DNA from: Sparassis latifolia
Taxonomy: Eukaryota > Basidiomycota > Agaricomycetes > Polyporales > Sparassidaceae
Length of the DNA stretch: 64,000 nt
Assembly: GCA_018466975.1 (NCBI GenBank)
Contig: CM031552.1
Location: 372,001-436,000 of the forward strand
Reading direction: 5' to 3'
Below, piece after piece: positions 12,501-23,652 of the stretch. Both the position numbers and the translations under genes were made by a program. Each line of letters begins with the position of its first letter. Position 1 is the stretch's first letter. The notes below the pieces were generated by a model. The model made no database searches. It saw only the letters and a program-made list of their open reading frames with translations, and was not told the origin of the DNA.

Positions 12501-12875
12501 CACGGCCACACCCAGGTTCCCGTCTCCTCCGTTCGCTGGAACCCCTCCCGCCCGGAGCTGACGCCCGCCAAGCCGTACGCTCAGCAGCAGCAGCAGACCC
12601 CGCCGCAACACTTGTCCCAACCGCAGCACATCGCGTACGTCGGCGCATCGCCCGCGCTCCCGCCGATCGCGTACACATCCCCGCACATCGACGGGATGCA
12701 CCAGATGCCGCCGCAGGCGCAGGGCGCCTCGGCCGTGGACGCGACGTACATGCACCCCGCAGACGACAGCGCGATGTGGGGCGCGTCGATCGGGTTCGGG
12801 ATGGGCGAGTGGACGCAGTTTATCGACGCGGTGCACCGCCCGGAGGGGCGTCCGCGTTGCAACGGGGATACTTGA
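9577..12875 (+). CDS. Zn2Cys6 fungal transcription factor (849 aa)
   Basis: Nuclear DNA-binding regulator; target genes unknown. Four exons (9577-9788, 9862-9893, 9943-10355, 10983-12875) give one 849-aa frame. A basic patch K-R-A-R-K (about residues 51-55) precedes the zinc cluster. Its six cysteines fall near residues 59, 62, 69, 75, 78 and 87, and are only assembled after removing the first two introns (73 and 49 bases). A long middle region after residue about 225 has the fungal-specific transcription factor domain, with L-V-E-Y-Y-F-E-Y-C-N-W at its start and H-R-D-P-G-K-S-R-F-D about 140 residues further on. The C-terminal tail is Ser/Pro/Gln rich, with runs such as QQQQQ. Exon 4 is strongly GC rich. 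The third intron is 627 bases, unusually long here, and carries repeats (see separate entry). Confidence 0.9.
10356..10982 (+). repeat. Oversized intron with GGTGAAA/TTTCACC repeats
   Basis: Phase-0 intron of the Zn2Cys6 gene, bounded by GTGCGT and CCCTAG. It contains about ten copies of GGTGAAA or TTTCACC on either strand between about 10560 and 10800, including a perfect 11-base hairpin (CCTGGTGAAAT at 10715-10725, ATTTCACCAGG at 10735-10745). Composition is AT-richer than the flanking exons. It is roughly ten times longer than its neighbours, so it probably contains an inserted element or its remains. I could not define termini or a target duplication. Confidence 0.55.
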
Positions 12876-13448
12876 GCGCGCACAAAAGTATGGGCTTTTT
12901 TTATGGTCATAATATAAACTGTAATATTGGTTGGGATGTTGGAATACTTTACGGCTTTGTAATTGTAATCTGCTCATGCTGTGGGTTCCAGCGTTGTAAT
13001 ATGTTTTTTAACTCAGTTCGACTGATGCTCGTCTGAGTGTCCTGTCGGTCAGGAACGAAACGAGGCGTGATAACGGACAGAGCGACATAACTGCATAATC
13101 AACATAACAAACTTATAATAGTGATTGCGGAAACGCGGAGGGTAGAAGTACAGGGCAACGCTCATTGCACAATGTCCATGAACTTCGTGGGAGCGGAGTG
13201 AGCGTCAAGCTCTGAATAGGTTAAAAGTCGGAGATCAAAGAACGGCGGTCGATCAATGACAAGGGGAGGAAGGACGGTGAAAAGTATTCATGATACAGAC
13301 GTTTGGAAGGGCAAGTGTAAAAGAGCGCGTGACAGGACATGACGCGGTATACAACAAGAAGAAGAGCAGAGGACTGGGGAAAGGTGTGTACGCAAGCAAG
13401 AGTGCTGTACGAGTAGCGTGTACGGTCGTAACTACATCGACACTCACC

Positions 13449-16400
13449 TCAGACGTGCAACACTCCATCGAGAGAATCCCTGGGGATGGCAAGAATCCCT
13501 CGGTTTTTCAACCGACGTTCTTCCTCCAACCGCGCCCTCAATTTCTCCAGTTGCCTCTCTTTAGGAACATAGCCTCGCCCCGTCGCCTGCGTAACAGTGG
13601 GCGTAACGCTGCTATTCACAAACGAAGACGACACTCGGTTATGGCTGGTGTCTCCGCTTGCGGTGCTCGAGCTGCTAGCGCTCTCGGGAATTAAACATAA
13701 TGCGGCTGCGACCGCCGTCGCCTTGGATGAACGGGGAGACCAGGGAAGGGAAGGCATTGGGAGGTAATTCGTCAGTGTTTGGAATCGTGCAGCAAGCGTG
13801 GGTGACATGAGCGACGGGGAGGAAGGAGAAGGCTCGGACACCTCAGCTACGGACGGGCCCGCAGACGGGGCAGGAGAGTTCATTCCTGCAGTCGCAACGG
13901 GAGGGTGCGAGGTAACGGCATTACGAAACCTGGAAGAGGCGTTCAACTCATTGGCTACAGGAACATGACAGTCAATTAGACACACATACTAGTGAAAGGG
14001 CTGGAGGTATGCCTACTAGTGGGGCTCATGACAGGGATTGAGGATGACTTCGAAGACGAAGGCGGTGTAGCACGGCGCGGCTGGGGTATGAACGACGGAG
14101 CTTTGTTGGAGGACGGAGTCTTAAACGGAGATCCTGCTGCCTGGCAGCGTGGCTGCGGAATGAACGTAGGCGGTGTACCTCCACGTTTAGCTGGTGGCGT
14201 CACGAAGGCACCGGGGGATTCGCGAGGTACAGATGATTTCACCGGTGTCGAGAAACTGGGGACAAGAATCGACGACGTGATAACCTTTGCAGCTGACAGA
14301 CGCGGGATAGAGGAAGGAGAGGTGACACTGCGCTGGGCGCGGGTCTGAGAGGTGAAACTCGAGTCTGACGCATGGTCGACGAAAGGGTCAGACACAGAAG
14401 TGGAGTTCTTCGCCGCAGGAGACAGGACATTGTCGTGTGCCGAAGTGTCAGGTGTTTCAAAAGCGACAGGGATATTGAAGGTGAACTTGATCCCGCCCTC
14501 GTCAACTTCTCCTACAAACTCGTCATCCTGATCTATCGGCTCTTTGTCCTCAGCTTGGTCTTCCGCCTCTTCCTCTTCTTCGATGACGACATCCAAAACA
14601 TGTTTCGGCTCATCAATCTCCGGAGACAAGACTTCCACGCCAACATCAGCAGGTAAGACGAAGGGCGGAAGGTCATCATCATCATGAATCAAAGCCTGCG
14701 AGAATAAATTCTTGCCGCTTTCGACTGAGCGAAGCCTAGACCCCAAAGGGGGAGAATTATCGACATCTTCCAAGCAGCCGAAGAAGTGATCAACCTCTTC
14801 AGGCTCACGGCCAAACGTCGAGACATCGTTCGATCCGGCGGGGAAGGTCCAAGTCTTCGAGAGAGATACCCTGCGAGAATGAATAGGCTCGATGGGAATC
14901 GGAGAAGGAATGGAAGTAGGTGAGGACGAGTTTGAACGACTGGCGGTTAGAGCGGGCACCGAGGCCTCAGTCACATCGGTGCGAGAATGAGAGTTCGGAC
15001 GGCCATAGTCACCCACAGACCCAAAAGACGACGTAGAGAAGGACGTCGGGAAGGCAAACAGATCATCTTCCTCTTCATCTTCGTACCTGGAGAGTTCACC
15101 AACATCTGAGCCGTTGGAGAGTGTATCCTCCCGGCTGTCATCCTCGTCGACCTCTTCGACGACTTTCAGTGCCATTGTACTGAAGCCAGGGCTGTCAATG
15201 GAGTCGACATCTGTAAACGAACTCTCCGAGTCGATAGACCTGAATCCGAGGCCTCTGTTCTTGGCAATCATCATGGTCCTCGACATCACGGTGGGCATGG
15301 GCTGAACAGGCATATCGAAGGGACGGGGAGTTGCCAATAATCCGGCACCTTCGAGCTCTCTCTCCAATTCCCCCATCTTCAGTCGTTCTTGATTGAGAGC
15401 AGCCTGAAGACGCGCACAGTTCTCCTCTGTCTCCCGTAACCTCTCCACTTCGCTTCTCAGCTTCTCGCACTCCTCCTTCGCATTCTGCGCATCTTCCTTC
15501 GCACGCTCGTAGTGCCGCAAACCTTTCTCCACTGCTGCCGCATTTTCACTGAGCGTCTTCTCCAGCGAACTCTTCTCCACCTCCAATAGTCCGACGCGCT
15601 CTCTCGCTACCCACGCATCCCTGCGCTCTACCTCCACTCGCTTCGCAAATACGCTCATCTGGCGCTCAATATCGTGAACACGCATGCGCCATCCATCCAC
15701 ATCCTTCTTCAGCTCATCCCTCTCAGCCTTGAGGTCGGCAATGAGCAGCAGCATTTCATCACTAACTTCACTCTGCCCAGAAACTGCAGAAACGTCGGAC
15801 GCGCACGAGAGCGGACGCGAGCGCGGGGCCACGGGGCGCGCAGAGAGGGCGCGCTCCAGATCCGTTATGCGCCGCACGAGCGTCGCGTGCGCCTGGAATA
15901 AAAAATGCTGCTCACTGGCAGAAAGGGGACGTCCGGAGTGTGAAGTATATCCGATATCAGCGCTCGCACTGGAAGGACGCCGTTCCATCGTGGCTGAAAC
16001 AGGTGTCATCTCGGGTGTGGGAAGTCCAATGGCAGACAGCGGGGGGGTCGAAGATATGTACGAGATGCTGCTGCGCCGAGTTGGGGGTGCGGGAATGGGC
16101 GCTGCACCTTCCGTGGAAACATTCAGCGATGGCCTGCCACCAAAAAGGATCGAAGGAGGAGTGAAGGAACGAGGCATCACGAGCGACTGTCGCTTGTTTG
16201 ATCCCATAGTAGTCGCACTATTGGAGCTGAGGCTAGGAGATGCGGCCAGAGTAAGCGACTTCAAACCAGGATGGTGAGTAGGAGTAAGTGCGGGCGTCGG
16301 AAGGTCACCATACGCAGCCTGAACGATCGTACCAGAGGCAAGCGAAAGTGGACGTAAGTTGAGGCTCGCGGGACGGTGGCGAACGGGAGCTGGAGAAGGT

Positions 16401-17281
16401 CTCGTGATAGTAACTTCCACCGGGGAGCTCACTATTTGCTCCGGGTCTTGCGTATGACCTGCCAAAAGAGGTGGATCCTCTTCGATGGACTCCTCTTCTT
16501 CTTCCTCTTCTTCCATGAGAGTGTGCAGTTGTTCCTTCGAGGATGAAGATGCCATAAACTTGCCAAAAGAATCACGCTTGTTGCCCAGGAGAGAACTGAG
16601 ACCACCTCCGTATCCAGCGCCGATACCCGGTGGATACGAAGGCTTGGTCGCTGGAATGGTGATATTAGCTCAAAGGCTACAAAAAGAACAAGGTATGGCA
16701 CGACGTACGCAACTCAAATGTTCGCTTCCCAAGTTCTGCAGTGTCGAATTCCGGGATTTCTACCTTGGAAAAATTGCCAACCTCTGTCTTTCCTTCCAGT
16801 GCCCAAAGCGCGCGTCGACGAACAGAATCCTTGTCACCAAGGTTGATGTTGTCATCTGATACTGAAGTCGGAACACTTGGCAAAGAGACGCCCATTAAAT
16901 CCGCAGATTCGCGACGGGTAGACACCGAAGAGCGACGGCGATGATGAGAACTGCGCTTGGAAGCACCCAACGAGGTCCGCGACGGGGACGTCGGGGGGGA
17001 ATCCACGGTCGTCACTGAAGTCATTGAATTGTGTACAGTGGAAATCGACAAAGGAACTGATACAGAACTGTTGCGAGAGTGGGAACGTGCATGAGCTGGC
17101 TTGGGCGCATTGGGGGCAGTGTTACTTGACGGGAGACTTTTGCCCAGTCTGAATGTATTCATCTGCGCAGAGCATCGTAAAGACGACAGCAAAAGCCAAT
17201 GACGATCTTACGACGCACCCTCATCTTATCGGCAATGAAGCTATCTCTGGAGATGTCCACGGCCGGCGACGACTGGTCCAT
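13449..17281 (-). CDS. Large serine-rich coiled-coil protein (about 1220 aa)
   Basis: Function unknown; possibly cytoskeletal or a scaffold, but that is a guess from composition. Exons: 17281-17219, 17162-16709, 16650 to about 13990, 13954-13449, giving 1227 aa. If the third intron starts at GTAGGC (14016) instead of GTATGT (13989) the product is 1218 aa; both keep the frame. The start M-D-Q-S-S-P-A-V-D-I was chosen because a clean 56-base intron joins it to the long frame. The N-terminus is Ser/Arg rich and basic. A conserved-looking block ends exon 2 (R-R-A-L-W-A-L-E-G-K, then I-P-E-F). An acidic E-run follows near residue 205. A heptad-type coiled coil, rich in E, R, L and K, lies around residues 465-610. 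The C-terminal half is acidic, then Pro/Ser rich, and ends in a charged helix before the stop. Confidence 0.75.
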
Positions 17282-18564
17282 GATTTGTAGTTTGTCTGGG
17301 TAAGTAAACGAGTGAAGAATCCTGGGGTAGGATTTTGGAACGAAAGGAAAGACAGGACCGAGTCGACAGAGGCCTTAAAGATCGAAGAGAGATGATGGCA
17401 AGCAAAGGCAGCCTGAGCAGCTTCGCAAAACCAACCAGAACAAATACGTGCGGCAATCCCCGACTCATCACCCGCCGGCATCCGCTTGCCGAGGTATTTT
17501 ACCCTTACACGTATCCATCTCCAAAAAAGTGGGCGTTCAACAGATTCGGAGTGCGCTCTCTGTCATCAACTGCACATGAAGTGACACTAATTCAAGGTAC
17601 CGTGTCATCGACAACAAAGACTGACCAATGGGCAACAATCTATATCCAATAGCAACGTCAACCCTATTTGTGTGACCCTGCCTGTCTGAGATTCAAGGAG
17701 AGACGGTACAACACGAACAGCAGGCATCAATTAATATTGGCATCGACAGACTGCGTAAGCAAATATTGTTCGACACTGTGGCGCGGCTCTGCTTCTGCAA
17801 CTGATGTACGGCTACCACAGATTGTACAACACGTCCGCATACTGTTCGTGTATTGGAAGTTCTTCCACGTAAAGTGGATGTGCACCTCGAATCTGCATGA
17901 TACGTGGATGCCCCATATCTGTCGGTCGTATATCGTCAGTTAGACATCATACCTCCTACTTCACAGTTTCTTTCTTAATCATCATTTCAATCAAAAGCAC
18001 GGGCTTTTGATCACATTCTCAGGGGACACTCACACAAAATATCCTGCTTCCGATTAACAACTTCACAACTTCACTTCTCCACACTGGCAGGACATAAACA
18101 CCGTGACCAGCTTGACAAGAACCAGTCTTCGGAACGGATTCGGACTGCACGTGTCCTGTGGTACAAATAACAGCATTTCAGTAATAAGTATAGCTGGCCG
18201 CCAGCTTGACGACCGAGAAGGGGGCATGCACTGCAAGCGGTGTCAATCTTCAGAATCCTCGGGAGACATCTCGCAGCCCAGACGGGAGCCACGCAGTTCA
18301 CGTTGGTGCTCAACGACAACGATGTGCTGTAAGTTGGCGTGGGGCCTGAGGCCTGAGGTCGCGTCAACAAATGTCAGGACTCAGGGAACTTCAATCATTC
18401 GAGTACGACAAACTTAAAGACCTACCATATCCGTCAGTCCACGCACGTGATACCATGATCGTGGTCACTGACCTGGGTCCCGAACGGACTCGGAAGAGTC
18501 GTTCAGTGCTCAACGACAACATCCATCACGCAACTGTAAGATAGCCAACGTGGGGCCTGAGACC
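17282..18564. repeat. Intergenic with a duplicated 5' segment
   Basis: No gene supported. The segment starting TGCTCAACGACAAC at 18507, which ends at the start of the isochorismatase-like gene, has a diverged upstream copy at 18307-18385. Both share that opening, a CTGTAAG, a GTGGGGCCTGAG and a GTCAAC in the same order, about 200 bases apart. This suggests a local tandem duplication of the promoter/5' region. Confidence 0.45.
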
Positions 18565-19513
18565 ATGTCAACCACCATGTCTGTACTCTCGAGTGTTGTG
18601 AAGCTTGTCCCAGGCCGCACGGTTTTCTTCGTGTGTGACATTCAGACACGATTCAGTACGTCACGGTCTGCTGCGTCACGGTCTGCTGCATATCAGTCTC
18701 TCCATGTCAACCACGCACAAATCTCACAGGGACAGCTATACATGGCTACGACCATGTGATAGGAACTGCCGCAAAGATGCTGAAGTTCGCGAAGGTGAGT
18801 TCTCACTGCGATAGTAGTTGCACGCTTGCCCTTTACGCAATCTGAGAGTTTAGATCCTTGATGTTCCTGTGGTGATAACTGAACAGAATCCGAAAGGCGC
18901 GTCATCTGCATCACTTCCCTCACTAAGAAGCGAAAGACTCACCTTAAGTCATGCAGCTCTCGGATCCACAGTGCCCGAGCTGGATGTTGCTCCACTCGGT
19001 CCGCTCTACCTAGGCACAGTCCCGAAGACGCTGTTCTCCATGGTAACGCCGGAGGTGAAGACCTTACTGCGAGAACGCAAATTCCAGTCGGTCGTGCTGT
19101 TCGGCATTGAGGTATGTCACTTGCGACATATTCGTCCGAGCTTACACAAACGACTCTGTAGGCACACGTCTGTGTCCTTCAATCAACACTGGACCTTCGC
19201 GAGGCAGGATATGACGTGCATGTACTTGCGGATGGCGTATCCAGCTGTAATCCTGAAGAGGTCCCCTACGCGCTCGCTAGGATGCGCCAAGCTGGTGCGC
19301 AGATCACCACAAGCGAAAGCATCGCCTTCCAGTTACAACGTATGGCATCCTGTTTACGACCCTTATACTTTCACAAGAGATTGACTTGCGATGCCTTGTC
19401 TAGACGACGCCGCCAGGCCAAATTTCAAGCAGTTTTCCAATGCAATCAAGGAGGAAAAGGACACGACCACGACGATCTTGGAGGCATTGCTGCGACCGCG
19501 CAGCCTATTGTAG
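18565..19513 (+). CDS. Isochorismatase-family cysteine hydrolase (213 aa)
   Basis: Cytosolic hydrolase of the ISOC1/YcaC-type isochorismatase superfamily; substrate not known for fungal members. Exons 18565-18655, 18730-18794, 18854-18896, 18957-19111, 19162-19339 and 19404-19513 give 213 aa, near the usual length. The catalytic aspartate is in F-V-C-D-I-Q. The lysine region is P-K-T-L-F-S-M after P-L-Y-L-G-T-V. The nucleophile region is G-I-E-A-H-V-C-V-L-Q, where C is the predicted catalytic cysteine; it is assembled across a 50-base intron. The helix after it is L-D-L-R-E-A-G-Y-D. Intron 3 (18897-18956) would be GC-AG and is exactly 60 bases without a stop; reading through it adds 20 residues in a loop where relatives have none. 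Start could be 18565 or the in-frame ATG at 18577. Confidence 0.88.
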
Positions 19514-20431
19514 AGGTGTAGCCGTTAGATGTCACATTCGAAGATATGGGAAGGGACTTCTGCGCGGTTTAATTCCATAGGAATAGTGACAGGTGCCTAA
19601 CGTATATGGATGAGCACCGACATCAATCAAGAAATGAGAACGAAGATACAAGAATGATACTCGCATCTCTCTTCAGAAAGTCCTGGAAAAAAGAGGGCAC
19701 TTTGTCGTTCTGTTATCGGGCTTTGATAAATAATCGTAGCAGCTTCTTCTGTCAGAATGACCTGTCCATCACATCCAATGGTAGTCCCGTGAGCAGCTGT
19801 TCTTTCGCATAGCAGTACCCTTGGGGAGCATAAACACCAAACCGCGCTTTCATCTCTACGCGAGAAACGGGTTGTCCGAGAGTGAAGAGCCCCAGGATGG
19901 GATATGCATATGACGCGGACTGGCCGGCGTCGAATTCATCGTTGCCAATCCCGCTTGGATCGCAGATTTCGCCTGGAACTTTGGGCGCTGCAGTCTCAAT
20001 TAAACAGCTACTTGCTAAAGAGTATCACCTATACTGTAAAAGCACATATGCAGATAAGACGCACGTGAGGGCGCACACAGGCGAAGATTCGTATAACCAT
20101 AGACGTTGCACTCCGGCGCGCAGCCTGTATCCTCGGAACTCGTGGTTTTTCTCGCGTTTCCGAATCAAGCCCGCATATACGGGTTTTATCGTGAGAATTA
20201 CGTCTGTGAAGACGCGTCCTGAGGCGTTTTGACGAGAACCGCGGCTTGACCGCGACGTAGATGCATGCGAAGATGGAGATTGGGGAGATGCTCTATCTGA
20301 CTTCTCGATCCTATGGTTTCTGTTCCTCGAAGGAGGCATTTCAGCGTAAGATGCGATGCTCAGACTCGGCAGAATAGGACTTCAGATGATATGGGAAGTT
20401 GACGGTCGGTGCCCTGGAGCTGGTGTCGTGG
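19514..20431. other. Mostly non-coding, one possible exon
   Basis: On the minus strand about 19990-19820 there is an open stretch with coding-like composition, bounded upstream by an acceptor-like CTGCAG and reading A-P-K-V-P-G-E-I-C-D then Y-P-I-L-G-L-F-T-L-G-Q-P. I do not recognise it and cannot find its partner exons. On the plus strand near 20040-20110 a short stretch contains H-V-R-A-H-T-G-E-D, like a C2H2 zinc-finger linker, but no full finger. Either could be a remnant gene. Confidence 0.3.
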
Positions 20432-20797
20432 ACCTGGTGAGGACCCTGGATAATCCCCCCAAAGGTCGTCGCCAAAACCCCCCCAATTTACAAAAATCTG
20501 TCCGGCCCATTTTTGGCCGGTTTAGGGAGTTTTTTGTCCGGAAATAGCGACATCCTCGCTCTGGGGACGTCCATTTTAGGCAATTTGTGGCTATTTTTAG
20601 CCTTTTTCGGCTTTTTCCGGCGATTTTCCGGTGATTTTTGCCCGAGAACAGTTCCATGTCCGGATAGTACGACGGCTACATGGTCCTTAGGGGGTCCATT
20701 TGTCCGGACATGACGACGGCGTGAGGTCGATTTTCGCAAAAATCTGTCCGGATTTGGCGACGACCTTTGTGGGGATTATCCAGGGTCCTACCTGGTG
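20432..20797. mobile_element. hAT-type MITE with 8-base target duplication
   Basis: A 350-base element (20440-20789) is flanked on both sides by the direct repeat ACCTGGTG (20432-20439 and 20790-20797). Its ends are inverted repeats of about 37 bases, beginning AGGACCCTGGATAATCCCC on each strand and continuing through AAAGGTCGTCGCCAAA with one mismatch. The interior contains CTGTCCGG and TTGTCCGG repeats in both orientations, and no meaningful coding frame. Eight-base duplications plus short terminal inverted repeats are typical of the hAT superfamily, so this is a non-autonomous copy. The near-perfect ends and intact duplications suggest a fairly recent insertion. Confidence 0.9.
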
Positions 20798-21009
20798 CCG
20801 CGACAGGAAGTGGTTGTTTGGCAACGGCTTTGGATCCTAACAAAGCCACGTGGCTTTCCGCCTCTCACGCCTCGTTCCTGGCTTCACCTGCCGGCATCGA
20901 AGCCCTGAGGCTACGGCGCGGCGAACACGCAACCCATCGTAGTGGAACCTTCATCCAATATTTCTTCACGTCCATATTGAAACCTCGCACTCGGTCAAAC
21001 CACTACGAG

Positions 21010-21422
21010 ATGTTCGGAACACTCATCCATCTAGGCTGTGACGCCCTCCTCGTCAGCGCATTCCTTGCAGGCATTCGACGTACCACAGGGTTAACGTCAG
21101 TACGACTACTCTGCTTTCCATGATCTCAGATACTCATGGGCCCGTCAATTAATTCCAGGCCTAAGCTGACAGAGGTACCGAATAAAGATATACGTCGTGA
21201 GTTCCATTTTATCGCCGCTCTCTCGAGTCAAGTGTTGATGCATATACATGCTGGCAGAAATATTGCGCTCATACCTTGAGATTGGTATGTAGCACGCTCG
21301 CACAATCAGGGGACTCGATTAACACTCTGTGCGATAGGGAGTACATTTTCGACTTCGCGGTCGTCCTATGCGGGGTACGTTTCGGGATGAATTTCGCGAG
21401 GCTGCGCCTCACTGACCGCTGA
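21010..21422 (+). CDS. DUF1748 family mini-protein (about 79 aa)
   Basis: Small, probably mitochondrial membrane-associated protein of the DUF1748 family; yeast relatives are linked to mitochondria, but the exact role is unsettled. Exon 1 (21010-21095) reads M-F-G-T-L-I-H-L-G-C-D-A-L-L-V-S then L-A-G-I-R-R-T-T-G-L-T, which matches the family's N-terminus. Exons 21159-21196 (P-K-L-T-E-V-P-N-K-D) and 21258 to about 21288 (R-S-Y-L-E-I-G) follow. The last exon (21338-21422) reads E-Y-I-F-D, then a hydrophobic stretch, to a TGA. The donor after the third exon is uncertain: the strong GTATGT at 21285 breaks the frame, while GTAGCA at 21289 keeps it but adds one residue. The gene converges on OST2 with about 165 bases between stops. 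Confidence 0.72.
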
Positions 21423-21586
21423 AATCAGAGGTCCTCGTCGTTTGAGAGAAGAACCTGATCCGCCTAGCAGCATTGCTACTCTCCATTCGCTATCATCGTC
21501 GCTCAGCATCCGCAGCACTCTTATGGACTCGATCAGGATATATATATTGCACCCGTGTACAAATATTTCCGGAAGAAATTTGTATG

Positions 21587-22090
21587 TTATCCGAGGAAAT
21601 TGTAGACGAAGAAATGCAGGACGATGGAGCCAAGGGCGAAATCTGCGAACGCTCTGCAGATGCGGTACATCAGACTAGGTGCTGAGCTTGGAACACATAA
21701 TGACATACCGCTCTGGGGAAACTTCTTTGAATTCCGTTCTACTTGCAGGGTCGACTTGCGCTCGCAAGGACGCTGTCAACACGAACTGTCCGACGCAACT
21801 GCCGAAGCTATAGATTCGCACAGCAACGCGTCACAGTGAGTAGAAAGGTTCTGTTCTCTGTGGAAACAGACGAACCCAGCGAGGAAAGCATTGAAGGGAA
21901 AGTTGGTTACAAGGACACAGTAGACGAATTGTATGACGCCAGTGAGCATGAGAAACAGGAGGAAAGCGTCGATGAGTTTGAGACGAGAGGAGGTTGTCTC
22001 ATTGTACGCCTTCCATAAGGACTGTACAGCGTGTGTCAGCGCTGGGGACGGCGGGGAAGAGGGCGCAACGGTGGTCTTTGGTCTAGCCAT
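21587..22090 (-). CDS. OST2: Oligosaccharyltransferase subunit OST2/DAD1 (126 aa)
   Basis: Small integral membrane subunit of the ER oligosaccharyltransferase, which transfers the lipid-linked glycan to asparagine in N-glycosylation. Exons 22090-21876, 21807-21709 and 21653-21587 give 126 aa, near family size. Diagnostic pieces: [17 protein letters not shown], then a membrane segment [29 protein letters not shown], and the C-terminus R-A-F-A-D-F, ending in F-F-V-Y-N-F-L-G before the stop. Three membrane helices are expected. It is divergent from the mitoribosomal gene, with 127 bases between start codons, so a shared promoter is likely. Confidence 0.93.
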
Positions 22091-22217
22091 GGAGAAACGT
22101 AGTACTACGTGGTGGTCGACGGTCAGGTATGATTACCAAAAAAAGCAACCGGTGTGCGAGCGCCTCCAAAAAGTTAAGTTGCTCGTCCAGGTTTCTCTGC
22201 GGACACTTTTCGCACCC
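22091..22217. promoter_or_regulatory. Bidirectional promoter, OST2 / mS42
   Basis: Only 127 bases separate the two divergent start codons, so both genes must share this region for at least part of their control. No clear TATA box is visible. Confidence 0.5.
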
Positions 22218-23399
22218 ATGTCCAGCATTTCTCTGCGTCTAGCAGCGAGTACCTCACGGGCAGCGCGTCTCGTTCCAGCTTGGACCTTCCCCCGGCAAAT
22301 ACGCTCCAGAAATATCCATCAACGAAAAGACTTGCCGTATAATGTCGAGGAGGGCATGGGGCATTTCTTGCCGTCGGAGTCGTTGAGGATGATCGCAGTC
22401 GACTATCAGCAAGGCTTGCTGGACAGACTCAATGAGCAAGTAAGAGGTAAGTAGTTACACCGGTGTCGCATGATGTCTTTCCTCATCTGTTGGCAATCCG
22501 AAGGAACCGACCTTGAGGGCAAGAGTGTTGTGCAAACAGTCATAGAGGCTGCGCGGAATCCCAGCAAGATACTGGAGTTCAATTATGCGAGTGAAGCTCT
22601 CAATAACTCATTCTTCCTCGGAAACCTCGTGCGTGTTTCTGCGTTGCTTCTGTTTGTGCCGGACGACTAAATGCATGTCATATATGATACGATACAGAAA
22701 CCTCCACAGGGTGATACTACATCACACGAGGGCGTTTTGGAAGGATCAAGACTTTATGGCCGTATTGCTCTCAACTATGGTACATTGGACCATCTCAAAT
22801 CCACCTTCAGCGCCGCGGTGCTGGGCATGTTCTCGTCGGGCTGGTTATGGTTCGTCTGCGACCAGACGGGCTCGCTGGGTATCTACCCTACCTTTGGTCC
22901 CGGCACCCTCCTGGTGCGCTCCAGGGTACCCAAGCCTTTGGTCTACGTCTACGGGGAAGACGCGAGGGACCCGCTTGTAGAAAAAGCCAGAGCTTTGGCA
23001 GCTGCGAAGGCAGCATCCTCGGAGTCTGCCTCGTCAGCAAATGCCCCGAGTTCACCCACGTCAGGCATCTCCCACACATCGCCGCCTCTGAACCCAGGCA
23101 CCCCCTCGCGACCGCTCTCCTCCTCCGCCATTCACCGGCTCGAATTCAAGCCGAGCAGCGTGCACAGCACCGACCCCGCTGTGAGCGAAGATTTGCTGAA
23201 CGAGACTGAGAACATCACACCGAAAGTGGGGGAGGTGCTGTATCCGTTATTCTGCGTCTCTGTGCATGAACATGCGTGGGTGAGCGCCGGGTACGGTGTG
23301 TGGGGCAAAGAGGAGTACATGAAGCGATTCTGGACGGTGTTGAACTGGGCGAAGGTCGAGGACACGTACGTGAGCTGCGTGGGCTCAAAGCTAATCTGA
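22218..23399 (+). CDS. RSM26: Mitochondrial ribosomal small-subunit protein mS42-like (SOD fold)
   Basis: Structural protein of the mitochondrial ribosome small subunit, related to iron/manganese superoxide dismutase (Rsm26/Mrp1, mS42/mS43). Exons 22218-22446, 22504-22628 and 22698-23399 give 351 aa. The N-terminus is rich in Ser, Arg and Ala (M-S-S-I-S-L-R-L-A-A-S), as expected for a mitochondrial targeting peptide. The SOD-type helices are in N-Y-A-S-E-A-L-N-N-S-F-F, and the core is F-S-S-G-W-L-W-F-V. A Ser/Ala/Pro-rich insertion (about residues 235-290) interrupts the fold. Near the C-terminus V-S-V-H-E-H-A-W is recognisable, but the metal-binding D-x-W-E-H-A-Y pattern is altered, consistent with a non-enzymatic ribosomal role. 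The paralogue MRP1 is an alternative name. Confidence 0.85.
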
Positions 23400-23652
23400 T
23401 GGATAGTGCGCTGTCGTCATTATTTTCAATGGTTGGTCGAATCTATCCTCCCCCCATGCTTGTTTGGGCACTACACTCTCAGTTCACTTCTCATTGCATT
23501 ACACTCCGCAAAAGTATTCCATCTAATGATTGCATGTTATACCTGCGCTGCTGGCCTTCATAGACTCACGCCATGTTTGACGGCGGTGATTGCAACACGA
23601 CCGTCCCATTCCGTCGATGTCGAAGGGTGGGTAGCGGGTTATACAGGTAACT

